A stretch of DNA of 12,104 bases from Robiginitomaculum sp. (lineage in GTDB: Bacteria; Pseudomonadota; Alphaproteobacteria; Caulobacterales; Maricaulaceae): NCBI GenBank assembly GCA_027071965.1, contig JALSYJ010000179.1:1-12104 (forward strand), read 5' to 3'. The notes under the pieces are model-generated. The model saw only the letters and a program-made list of their open reading frames with translations, did no database searches and had not been told where the DNA came from. Every line of letters begins with the position of its first letter. Positions within the stretch are counted from its first letter, which is position 1. The position numbers and the translations under genes are program-made. Below are positions 1 through 5,887 of this stretch, one piece after another.

Positions 1-62
1 TCCTTCAGAAAAAAATACACACGCTCCGCATTGGGTGCGCCTTTTGTACCATATAGTTTCAA
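1..62 (-). CDS. Glutathione S-transferase family protein, N-terminal fragment (cut by window edge)
   Basis: Only the first 20 codons are in the window; the gene runs off the left edge. They translate to MKLYGTKGAPNAERV followed by YFFLK. This fits the first beta strand and the start of helix 1 of the thioredoxin-like N-terminal domain of glutathione S-transferases, where consensus starts resemble MKLYGTPGSPNARRV. The start is a TTG at 60-62. It is supported by GGAG at 71-74, eight bases upstream on the minus strand, and no ATG or GTG in frame fits the fold better. GSTs conjugate or reduce electrophiles with glutathione in the cytoplasm, but the class and substrate cannot be judged from this fragment. 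It lies 151 bp downstream of the cobT-like gene on the same strand. Recognition rests on a short stretch, so confidence is moderate. Confidence 0.6.
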   Translation of the reverse strand, partial: MKLYGTKGAPNAERVYFFLK

Positions 63-70
63 AACACATG

Positions 71-74
71 CTCC
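71..74 (-). promoter_or_regulatory. Ribosome binding site deciding a TTG start
   Basis: The minus strand reads GGAG here, followed by eight bases and then TTG at 62-60. This Shine-Dalgarno match with good spacing is the main support for calling the GST-like gene start at a TTG codon. Confidence 0.5.
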
Positions 75-213
75 AGCATTAAAACCACAGTGTGAGAGTC
101 TACTAACGACTTGGCAAGCGCCTGCACATTAAAAAACACAAAACCCTGATATGCAAATTTAAGTTCATTTTGAACCCAAACGCTTCAGATGGGTTATGCG
201 CTGGGTATAAGCC

Positions 214-1221
214 CTAGACTCCGCCTACACCAATGCCCCTGTGGCAGGCCGCTGCTGCCTTGATAATGCTGACAGCCAAAGCTCCTCCAGAGCCATCACC
301 AAGCCCAAGGCCCAAATCCAGAATTGGTTTCTTGCCAATACGATCCAGCAAGGCCCGGTGACTGTCCCGTGAGGTTACTGAACCTGCAACACAATGATCT
401 ATGCTTTTGGGGTCAATGGAATGCAAAATAGCGGCACTGGCAGCAGCCACAAACCCGTCCAGCACAACCGGAACCTTCTGGTATCTTGCGGCCAGTATCG
501 CCCCGGATATCGCCGCCAGATCTCGCCCGCCCAGCCGCCTCATAACCTCAAGCGGATCACCAAGCTGCCCCTGCTCCCGGGCAATCGCCTCGTCAATGGC
601 TCTGGTTTTTTCTAATAACAGGTCGGGTTTTTTCATTGCTGATCCTGATTGCGCCCAGAATGACGCCGAACCACCAAACAAGGCCAAGGCAACCGCACCA
701 GCAACAGTAGTGGCACCAGCGCCAACGGCACCTACCCCGATTAAATCAGGATTTTCGCTTAACGCTTCCATGCCATAGGCGATAGTAGCGGCACAGTCCT
801 TTTCGCTCATTGCCGCTTCCAGTGTAATATCATTGGTTGGCATTTCAGGAGCCAGCTCAACAATTCTAAGCCCACAACCAACCGTGCCTGCAATCTGGTT
901 TACTCCGCCTTTACCTCCGGTCAAATCACTTATTTTGCTCATGGTTTCGTCAACGCCATAAGCAGAGACGTTTTGCCTTGCCACACCATGAGAGCTTGCA
1001 AAAACTACAATTTGTGAGCTTTGTACTCTTGGCTGGCTTTGACCCTGCCATCCTGCCAGCCAGATCGCAAGCTCGCTAAGCAGACCTAACTCACCTGAGG
1101 GCAGGGCAATTTCAATCTGTCGCTTGCCAGCTTCACTTTTTGCATCAATATCAGCATCAGGAACTTTTGCGATCAGATCCCTGATATCATCAAATGGACT
1201 GTTTGTAAGCGGAAGGGCCAA
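214..1221 (-). CDS. cobT: CobT-like nicotinate-nucleotide:dimethylbenzimidazole phosphoribosyltransferase with divergent active-site motifs
   Basis: The 335 aa length and overall architecture match CobT (CobU in Rhodobacter nomenclature), the cytoplasmic enzyme that makes alpha-ribazole phosphate for the lower ligand of cobamides. Recognisable blocks are LAIWLAGWQG (51-60), FASSHGV (74-80), GDPLEVMRRLGGRDLAAISGA (221-241), VVLDGFVAAASAAIL (252-266), DHCVAGSVT (275-283) and ILDLGLGLGDGSGGALA (300-316). Several signatures differ from the family. KPxGSLGxLE is LPSGELGLLSE (40-50). GNHG is SSHG (76-79). GEMGIGNTT is GAVGAGATT (164-172). The catalytic-base motif GEGSG is GDGSG, with Asp309 in place of Glu. 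The C-terminal MATFAEAGV tail is shortened. Translation starts at TTG 1219-1221, with an in-frame stop 11 codons upstream and no in-frame ATG until residue 94. No cobalamin riboswitch is visible upstream. Family membership is secure; catalytic activity is uncertain, and it may be a paralogue or an altered-specificity enzyme. Confidence 0.85.
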   Translation of the reverse strand: MALPLTNSPFDDIRDLIAKVPDADIDAKSEAGKRQIEIALPSGELGLLSELAIWLAGWQGQSQPRVQSSQIVVFASSHGVARQNVSAYGVDETMSKISDLTGGKGGVNQIAGTVGCGLRIVELAPEMPTNDITLEAAMSEKDCAATIAYGMEALSENPDLIGVGAVGAGATTVAGAVALALFGGSASFWAQSGSAMKKPDLLLEKTRAIDEAIAREQGQLGDPLEVMRRLGGRDLAAISGAILAARYQKVPVVLDGFVAAASAAILHSIDPKSIDHCVAGSVTSRDSHRALLDRIGKKPILDLGLGLGDGSGGALAVSIIKAAAACHRGIGVGGV

Positions 1222-1317
1222 GGCTTTGATCCCGTCTTTTGCTAGAATCTGTCAAGATCACCAATATGCATGAATTTGACACCAAAGAACAGTCCTTACA
1301 AATAACAAGTTTGTTAG

Positions 1318-1332
1318 ACAGCTTGTAGCTGT
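1318..1332. repeat. Short inverted repeat in the 5' region of the aspartic protease gene
   Basis: ACAGCT and AGCTGT form perfect 6-bp arms around TGT, about 50 bp upstream of the protease start. It may be an operator or a 5' UTR hairpin. The left arm is part of a GACAGCTTGT 10-mer (1317-1326) that recurs at 10027-10036 upstream of the TlpA-like gene. The 159-bp divergent region 1222-1380 has no other clear signal. Confidence 0.3.
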
Positions 1333-1380
1333 TAGGCTAATAAGCTCTGATCTCAGGATCAAAATCTTACGGAGACCTTC

Positions 1381-2094
1381 ATGCGCTTTGCCTTGGGTTA
1401 TTTTGCAATCTTTGCACTTCTAGTGGCAGGATTGATACTTTTGGTGCGCCTGATTGCACCTGAACAAATGCAAGGCGAAGATCAGCAAATGAGACTGATC
1501 TACTTGTTATTGCTGTTATTCCTTATTGGCGGCGGTATATTTAGTACTAATCGTGCACAGATGGCATTGGCCTTAAAACAGGCACTTATCTGGATAGCTA
1601 TATTTTTGCTGGTGGTATTGGCCTTTTCATTTCGCCATGATTTTTCCATGATGGGAAACCGGATGGCTGGTGAGCTAATGCCCGGTAAGACGATCCCTGT
1701 GCAAACCGATAACGAACAAGGTAGCGGCTCTACCGTGGCCATAACAAAATCCAATGACGGCCATTTTCGCGCCAATGGCATGGTTAACAACACCCATGTA
1801 AGATTTCTGGTTGACACCGGGGCCTCGATTATCGCCTTGACAATGAATGATGCCATACGTGCCGGCATTGCTATTGATAAGTTGAATTACACCATGCGCA
1901 TAAGCACAGCCTCAGGCGAGACTTTTGGCGCTCCGGTGATGCTGGACAAGGTTTCTGTCGGGCAAATCACCTTGCGAAATGTACGGGCAGTTGTGCTAAA
2001 AGAAGGTTTGAATAACTCCCTGCTTGGCATGAGTTTTTTAGGACGTTTACAAAAATTTGAAGCCAGCCAAAATCAGTTGGTTCTCAAGAAATAA
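1381..2094 (+). CDS. Membrane-anchored retropepsin-like aspartic protease (TIGR02281 type)
   Basis: A 237 aa protein with three N-terminal hydrophobic segments (about 5-26, 37-54 and 64-83), a polar linker (about 85-125) and a C-terminal retropepsin-like domain (about 126-237). The catalytic signature is LVDTGAS (143-149), with Asp145 as the presumed active-site aspartate. The flap and second-half region includes LLGMSFLGRL (214-223), typical of the single-domain clan AA proteases that act as homodimers. This layout matches the TIGR02281 family common in alphaproteobacteria, where the protease domain is tethered to the inner membrane and probably faces the periplasm. Substrates are not known to me. 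The ATG start has an excellent ribosome site, GGAG at 1371-1374, six bases upstream. The gene is divergent from the cobT-like gene, and its last 11 bp overlap the 3' end of the convergent permease gene. Confidence 0.85.
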   Translation: MRFALGYFAIFALLVAGLILLVRLIAPEQMQGEDQQMRLIYLLLLLFLIGGGIFSTNRAQMALALKQALIWIAIFLLVVLAFSFRHDFSMMGNRMAGELMPGKTIPVQTDNEQGSGSTVAITKSNDGHFRANGMVNNTHVRFLVDTGASIIALTMNDAIRAGIAIDKLNYTMRISTASGETFGAPVMLDKVSVGQITLRNVRAVVLKEGLNNSLLGMSFLGRLQKFEASQNQLVLKK

Positions 2095-2908
2095 CCCCAT
2101 CACGGAACATCAAGATTCCGGTTACCAGCAATAACACTCCGAATAATCGCCGCAGGGCAAGCGCCGGTAAAGCGTGAGCCATGCGTGCCCCCACCGGAGC
2201 CAGGGAAGCGGTTAATATGGAAATCGCCAAAAACCCCGGTATATTTACAAACCCCACCGAAAACGGCACCGATATTTGCGACCACCAGCCAGTAACCATA
2301 TAAAGCAAGGCAGCAGGTAAACCAACAGCCACCCCAAATCCGGCAGCAGTACCAACAGCCCGGTGGATCGGCTTGCCGCATAAAGTCATAAGAATAACCC
2401 CAACTACACCGCCACCAATGCCTGCCATGGCCGAACTTATTCCGATAAATCCTGCTAGCCCCACCTTTGTCAATCCACCGGGAAGTTGGGAGGCAAGCCG
2501 CCAGTCCGGGTTGGCAAAACCCATTTGCAAGGCAATAAGAATCATAAAACCACCAAAGCCTGTGATCAACCAATGCCCCGGCAGATAAGAGGCCAATAGC
2601 GCACCTGCAATCACTCCTGGCACTATCCATGGTATCCATGATTTTAACACGGACACATCCACTGCCCCACGTTTATAATGAGCAAATACTGACCTAAGCG
2701 ATGTAACCACAATGGTTGCAAGAGATGTGGCAATTGCAGATTTCATTGCCACATCATCAGCCACACCAAACCGGATCAGCACCGCATAAAGCGCCGGGAC
2801 TATTACTACGCCGCCACCAACACCAAACATCCCGGCCACCATGCCTGCAAATGCTCCAGCAGCTATAAACGCTAAAAAAAGATCAAGATTTTGCACCAGA
2901 GCTTCCAT
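2084..2908 (-). CDS. TauE/SafE family membrane permease (sulfite exporter-like)
   Basis: A very hydrophobic 274 aa protein with about eight predicted membrane segments. The family signature occurs twice, once per half: FGVGGG (28-33, after the first helix) and GIGGG (163-167). This reflects the internal duplication of TauE/SafE proteins (also called DUF81). Family members export or import sulfite, sulfoacetate or related sulfur compounds and small organic anions; the substrate here cannot be read from sequence. The ATG overlaps the TGA stop of dusA by one base (TGATG). It is preceded on the minus strand by AAGGGGGA at 2914-2921, a strong ribosome site, so it is expected to be co-transcribed with and coupled to dusA. 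The gene's own 3' end overlaps the protease gene tail-to-tail. Confidence 0.88.
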   Translation of the reverse strand: MEALVQNLDLFLAFIAAGAFAGMVAGMFGVGGGVVIVPALYAVLIRFGVADDVAMKSAIATSLATIVVTSLRSVFAHYKRGAVDVSVLKSWIPWIVPGVIAGALLASYLPGHWLITGFGGFMILIALQMGFANPDWRLASQLPGGLTKVGLAGFIGISSAMAGIGGGVVGVILMTLCGKPIHRAVGTAAGFGVAVGLPAALLYMVTGWWSQISVPFSVGFVNIPGFLAISILTASLAPVGARMAHALPALALRRLFGVLLLVTGILMFRDGVIS

Positions 2909-3897
2909 CAGCTTCCCCCTTGTGATGCCATAACCTCGGCAGCAGCTTTGGCAATTACACGCCAGTCAGCGCCCGGTTTTACGCCTTCTTCGGATAGTAT
3001 GCGTCGCCAGTTCCTTGCCCCCGGCTGTCTGTAAAACAATCCCATAACATGCCTGGTTATATCATGCAGGCGAGTGCCATTTTCCTGTTCAAGCGCGGCG
3101 TATTCGATCAACCCCTCCACTACTTGCTTGCGGCTGACCGGAGCAAATTCTTCGTTAAATATTATCTGATCCACCTGCGACCATTCAAACGGATCATGAT
3201 AGGCAGCCCGCCCGACCATTACCCCATCTAGCCCACGACTTTCGCTAATAACCTGACCAATAGTTTCAAGACCGCCGTTCAAACTTATACTTAAATCTGC
3301 AAAATCCTGTTTCATTTGCCGAACCAACGGATAGTCCAGAGGCGGTATTTCCCGGTTTTGCTTCGGGCTAAGACCTTTTAACCAGGCCTTTCTGGCGTGA
3401 ATAATAAATTTCCTGCACCCTGCATCCGATACCGTTTGCAGGAATTTTGGTAAGGTTTCCTCTGCCACCTGCTCATCAACCCCAATGCGACACTTGATAG
3501 TTACCGGCACCGTAACAGCATCTCTAATGGCGGTAAAAATGCGCGCAACCAGCTCCGGATCCAGCATCAACACTGCCCCAAAATGTCCTGATTTTACCCG
3601 ATCAGACGGGCAGCCCACATTCAGGTTTATTTCGCAATAACCAAAATCTTCGCCAATGCGCGCAGCTTCGGCCAATTGAACAGGGTCGGATCCGCCCAAT
3701 TGTAAAGCCACCGGATGCTCCAATGGCGAAAACCCTAACAAGCGCTCCTTATCTCCATGTACTATTGCCGCAGAAGTGACCATTTCCGAATACAGTAATG
3801 ATCTTCGGGTAATTAGCCGGATGAAGGCACGAAAATGTCGATCAGACCAATCCATCATCGGAGCGACGGAAAATCGTTCATATGATATTTTAGCCAA
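2908..3897 (-). CDS. dusA: tRNA-dihydrouridine synthase, DusA type (tRNA U20/U20a)
   Basis: A 329 aa flavoenzyme of the usual DusA length that reduces uridines in the tRNA D-loop using FMN and NADPH. The N-terminal TIM barrel begins with FSVAPMMDWSDRHFR (9-23). The catalytic cysteine is Cys96 in NLNVGCPSDRV (91-101), followed by the substrate-binding segment KSGHFGAVLM. Later blocks are TIKCRIGVD and the DusA-specific HARKAWLKGLSPKQNR, which distinguish it from DusB and DusC. SLNGGLE and DGVMVGRAAY are flavin-phosphate elements. A helical tRNA-binding domain closes the protein. The start is TTG at 3895-3897, two codons after an in-frame TAA. The next ATG is Met14, inside the conserved barrel start, so TTG is needed. 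Only a weak GGA lies upstream. The gene leads a two-gene unit with the permease. Confidence 0.92.
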   Translation of the reverse strand: MAKISYERFSVAPMMDWSDRHFRAFIRLITRRSLLYSEMVTSAAIVHGDKERLLGFSPLEHPVALQLGGSDPVQLAEAARIGEDFGYCEINLNVGCPSDRVKSGHFGAVLMLDPELVARIFTAIRDAVTVPVTIKCRIGVDEQVAEETLPKFLQTVSDAGCRKFIIHARKAWLKGLSPKQNREIPPLDYPLVRQMKQDFADLSISLNGGLETIGQVISESRGLDGVMVGRAAYHDPFEWSQVDQIIFNEEFAPVSRKQVVEGLIEYAALEQENGTRLHDITRHVMGLFYRQPGARNWRRILSEEGVKPGADWRVIAKAAAEVMASQGGS

Positions 3898-4005
3898 AGC
3901 TTACAAATCCAACAGCACGCAAAAAAAGATACATGGTAACTGTGATCTGGCATACTTCAAGTTGATATAAGTGATAAAAAATTCTAAATAGTTATTTCCC
4001 CTGCA

Positions 4006-4095
4006 CAAAAAAACCCCGCCCGAAGGCGGGGTCTTAAGGTGGAAAAGCCGCTGGCTTTTCTGGCTGTGATCCGAGGGGACGGAGCAGCCCTTTTT
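4006..4095 (-). ncRNA. Structured 3' UTR / candidate terminator-derived small RNA
   Basis: Read on the minus strand, the 80 bases after the TPR-like gene stop fold into three consecutive hairpins. The first (4062-4089) pairs GGCTG with CAGCC, then TCCG with CGGA, and exposes the CU-rich loop UCCCCU. The second (4042-4060) has 8-bp arms GAAAAGCC/GGCTTTTC around AGC. The third is the intrinsic terminator at 4013-4032. There is almost no unpaired sequence between hairpins. This layout is typical of Hfq-bound or 3' UTR-derived small RNAs, and CU-rich loops often pair with ribosome binding sites. No internal promoter is clear, so processing from the TPR-like mRNA is more likely than independent transcription. 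This is inference from structure only. Confidence 0.35.
4007..4032 (-). terminator. Rho-independent terminator of the TPR-like gene
   Basis: The minus strand has perfect 8-bp arms ACCCCGCC (4032-4025) and GGCGGGGT (4020-4013) around a UUCG tetraloop, then a run of T (4013-4007). This is a textbook intrinsic terminator. It insulates dusA, so dusA needs its own promoter in about 3898-4005. There is no T-run on the plus-strand side. Confidence 0.92.
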
Positions 4096-4111
4096 GAAAT
4101 ATGAAACGGAC

Positions 4112-4606
4112 TTATTTGGCAGAAGCCAGTTTATGCGCCGCAACAAGTTTTGCATTTTGACCGGCCAGATTATTACCGGAACCGGCAATTCTTGCGGCTG
4201 CGGCAAAATGCGAAGAAGCTGTAATATGATCACCGGACAACCAGGTAACCACACCCTTATTGTTCAAAGCCTGCCAGCTATCAGGAGAAATAGCCAAGGC
4301 TGCATCACATGCTGTGGCAGCAGCACTCAATTCGCCAAGTGCGCCTTTGGCCGCACACAAATTAGTATAGGCCGCCAGCTTGCGTGACTTGGACAATTTG
4401 TTCTTTAATGCTGCTTCTTGAAAAAACGCAGCCTTTTTGAACGAGCCCTTGTTAAAAGCAGCAATACCAGCGCGAATTTTACCATTGGACACAGATTTGG
4501 TAGCAAACTCCGGTACAGCTTCTGATGCCATGGATGCTGTGGCCAGAGGCGCAATTGATATGGCAAAACCAAGAGAGATTATTTTTAACAGATTTGGGGA
4601 GGACAT
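4112..4606 (-). CDS. Small secreted TPR-like protein of unknown function
   Basis: A 164 aa protein starting at ATG 4604-4606, chosen because AGGA sits seven bases upstream (4614-4617). An in-frame ATG at 4640-4642 would add 12 residues but has no ribosome site and would spoil the signal peptide. Residues 1-28 form a signal peptide: polar n-region MSSPNLLK, hydrophobic core IISLGFAISIAPLA, and likely signal peptidase I cleavage near ATASMA|SEA. The mature part is alanine-rich and helical, with two TPR-like helical hairpins at about 78-111 (AYTNLCAAKGALGELSAAATACDAALAISPDS) and 112-145 (WQALNNKGVVTWLSGDHITASSHFAAAARI). Cys84 and Cys100 could form a disulfide in the periplasm. It is divergent from the lysR gene across a large palindrome, and a strong terminator closes it. 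The role is unknown; a periplasmic scaffold or adaptor is only a guess. Confidence 0.75.
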   Translation of the reverse strand: MSSPNLLKIISLGFAISIAPLATASMASEAVPEFATKSVSNGKIRAGIAAFNKGSFKKAAFFQEAALKNKLSKSRKLAAYTNLCAAKGALGELSAAATACDAALAISPDSWQALNNKGVVTWLSGDHITASSHFAAAARIAGSGNNLAGQNAKLVAAHKLASAK

Positions 4607-4613
4607 TATTATT

Positions 4614-4617
4614 TCCT
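4614..4617 (-). promoter_or_regulatory. Ribosome binding site deciding the TPR-like gene start
   Basis: AGGA on the minus strand lies seven bases before ATG 4606-4604. This selects the shorter start, which leaves a clean N-terminal signal peptide, over the upstream ATG at 4642. Confidence 0.65.
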
Positions 4618-4639
4618 GTTTTGTTTTCGACGGGTATAA

Positions 4640-4701
4640 CATAGCATATTCAGTGCGTTTGAAAAGTGAACAGCGTTCACTTTTTTCGCATAATTGCTAT
4701 G
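4640..4701. promoter_or_regulatory. Nested 62-bp palindrome with mirror-image divergent promoter elements
   Basis: The core is a perfect 10-bp inverted repeat, AAAAGTGAAC (4662-4671) and GTTCACTTTT (4675-4684), around AGC. Outer arms TGCG (4654-4657)/CGCA (4687-4690) and CATAGCA (4640-4646)/TGCTATG (4695-4701) extend the symmetry. Each strand then reads TTCACT, 16 bases, and a TATGC hexamer: minus TATGCT at 4648-4643 for the TPR-like gene, plus TATGCA at 4698-4703 for lysR. These look like back-to-back -35/-10 pairs whose -35 elements lie in the palindrome core. A regulator bound there could control both genes. LysR-type regulators commonly bind such divergent regions, so the adjacent LysR protein is the natural candidate. 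Confidence 0.5.
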
Positions 4702-4787
4702 CACAAATGAAAAGAAGCCAAAATGCCCTTTCAAATTTCCGCTATGATCCCATATATTCCTAACAGAACAACAATACTGGTCTTAAC

Positions 4788-5717
4788 ATGGAACTGAAAA
4801 TAAACTGGTCTGATTTTCCAATTTTTCTGGCTGTTGTAAATGCCGGCAACCTGTCAGGAGCCGCCCGGGATCTGGGTTTAAGCCAGCCAACTGTCAGCCG
4901 ACGCATGAACGCATTGGAAGAGCAGATGGGGATACCCCTGTTGCAAAAAACCAACACCGGAATTGCGCCTACTGAGATGGGGCTGGCCGTATTGGATCAC
5001 ATCCGTCGCATGGAACACGAAGCAGAAGCCATTACCCGTGCCACTGCCGCCAGCGATCAGTCTCTGGCCGGCACTGTTACCATCTCGGCCACCCAGGGCG
5101 TAGGTGATATGTGGCTACCTGAGGCCATGCGCCCTTTTCACGTCAAACACCCGGAAATAGAATTTGTTATTGATGTAAACATTCAAATGGCCAATCTGGC
5201 CAAGCGCGAAGCAGATATCGCCTTGCGCTGGATGGGGCCAGGCAATCAAAACTCCCTGATTGGCCGCAAGGTCATCACCCTTGGCATTGGGCTTTATGCT
5301 TCTAAAGATTATCTTGAAAAATACGGGTGTCCGAAAACCCTTGAACAACTGGCCGATCATTCCGCTGTGGGTATACGCATGTCAAGAAACAGCCCGCTAT
5401 GGCCAATCAACCTTAGTGACTTGTCCATTGTTCCCCAGAAAATCAGCTTTTTATCCAACAGCTTGCGCACCCAGGAAGAAGCCATTGCCTCGGGCTATGG
5501 AATTGGTGCACTGGCGCATCTGCAAGCAGAACGGCAGGACGGGCTGGTGCGGGTGCTTCCTGATTTTGAGCATTTGCAGGATTTATGGATTGTAGCCCAT
5601 GATGATTTATCAAAAAACCGACGCATCCGGCTGGTGTTCGACTTCCTCATAAAAGTATTACAAAAGGATCAGGAATATTTCCTGACAGGAAAGTCAGGCA
5701 ATTCCGTGGCATTATGA
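4788..5717 (+). CDS. LysR-family transcriptional regulator
   Basis: A 309 aa protein of normal LysR length. The N-terminal winged helix-turn-helix covers about 5-64, with FLAVVNAGNLSGAARDLGLS then QPTVSRRMNALEEQMGIPLL (13-52), the classic helix-turn-helix and recognition helix. TEMGLAVLDHIRRMEHE begins the dimerisation helix. Residues from about 95 (GTVTISATQG) to about 295 are the periplasmic-binding-protein-like effector domain, including DIALRWMG and EEAIASGYGIGALAHLQAE. The effector is unknown. The ATG has no clear Shine-Dalgarno match. The gene is divergent from the secreted TPR-like gene and shares the nested palindrome at 4640-4701 with it, which suggests autoregulation and control of that neighbour. 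The protein resembles regulators that act through induced effector binding, but nothing in the sequence identifies the pathway. Confidence 0.9.
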   Translation: MELKINWSDFPIFLAVVNAGNLSGAARDLGLSQPTVSRRMNALEEQMGIPLLQKTNTGIAPTEMGLAVLDHIRRMEHEAEAITRATAASDQSLAGTVTISATQGVGDMWLPEAMRPFHVKHPEIEFVIDVNIQMANLAKREADIALRWMGPGNQNSLIGRKVITLGIGLYASKDYLEKYGCPKTLEQLADHSAVGIRMSRNSPLWPINLSDLSIVPQKISFLSNSLRTQEEAIASGYGIGALAHLQAERQDGLVRVLPDFEHLQDLWIVAHDDLSKNRRIRLVFDFLIKVLQKDQEYFLTGKSGNSVAL

Positions 5718-5734
5718 TACTTAGAAACATGCCC

Positions 5735-5759
5735 CCTAAACCCCCAGCCTGGTTTTAGG
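5735..5759 (+). other. Weak hairpin after lysR, possible transcription end
   Basis: CCTAAA (5735-5740) pairs with TTTAGG (5754-5759), with an inner CCA/TGG pair, 17 bases after the lysR stop. A second small stem, GGTC/GACC (5758-5761/5768-5771), overlaps its edge. No T-run follows, so an intrinsic terminator is not convincing. Confidence 0.2.
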
Positions 5760-5785
5760 TCAAAATAGACCAAAACTTGCTCTAA

Positions 5786-5850
5786 CTTTGTTTGTCGCAT
5801 TTTTTACCGCAAAACTGTCCTCAAGTAGCGAAGCGGTAGGACAAACAAAG
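5786..5850 (+). promoter_or_regulatory. Long inverted repeat with competing inner stems upstream of rnd
   Basis: Perfect 11-bp arms CTTTGTTTGTC (5786-5796) and GACAAACAAAG (5840-5850) enclose a 43-base loop. Inside it TACCGC (5805-5810) can pair with GCGGTA (5833-5838). Alternatively TGTCCT (5816-5821) can pair with AGGACA (5838-5843), which excludes both the outer stem and the TACCGC stem. The element ends 37 bases before the rnd start, which has no Shine-Dalgarno sequence. It could be an operator or a switching RNA leader. Confidence 0.35.
5792..5809 (+). repeat. Shared 18-bp intergenic motif, copy 1 (upstream of rnd)
   Basis: TTGTCGCATTTTTTACCG matches TTGTCGCATTGTTTACCG at 10033-10050 in 17 of 18 bases, on the same strand. 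Both copies lie in the non-coding region upstream of a plus-strand gene. Confidence 0.45.
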
Positions 5851-5887
5851 CTTCCCACTTTTGCTAAAAATGCTTTAGACTCCCAAA

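Noticed and set aside
1..132. Plus-strand frame open from the left edge to a TAA at 130-132, a possible gene tail
   Set aside because: Its 43-residue translation resembles no family, and it overlaps the minus-strand GST-like start, which has a ribosome site and a recognisable N-terminus.
163..175. Small hairpin GTTCA/TGAAC after the cobT-like gene as a terminator
   Set aside because: Only 5-bp, AT-rich arms and no T-run on the minus strand.
401..778. 125-codon plus-strand ORF
   Set aside because: It lies wholly antisense to the cobT-like gene, has low-complexity Ala/Pro/Ser composition, and shows no ribosome site or family resemblance.
1250..1281. TTGACA hexamers on both strands (minus 1255-1250, plus 1276-1281) as divergent promoters
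   Set aside because: Neither has a -10 match at 16-18 bp, and the minus-strand copy would place transcription start past the cobT-like start codon.
1222..1380. Cobalamin riboswitch upstream of the cobT-like gene
   Set aside because: The region is only 159 bp and I see no B12-box-like GCCACTG core or the expected multi-stem layout.
2100..2639. 179-codon minus-strand ORF rich in Cys and Trp
   Set aside because: A shifted frame of the TauE/SafE permease gene; the Cys/Trp-rich translation is typical of out-of-frame glycine-rich membrane-protein codons.
4607..4642. Longer start of the TPR-like gene at ATG 4642
   Set aside because: No ribosome site there, it lies inside the palindromic promoter region, and it would put twelve polar residues before the signal peptide.
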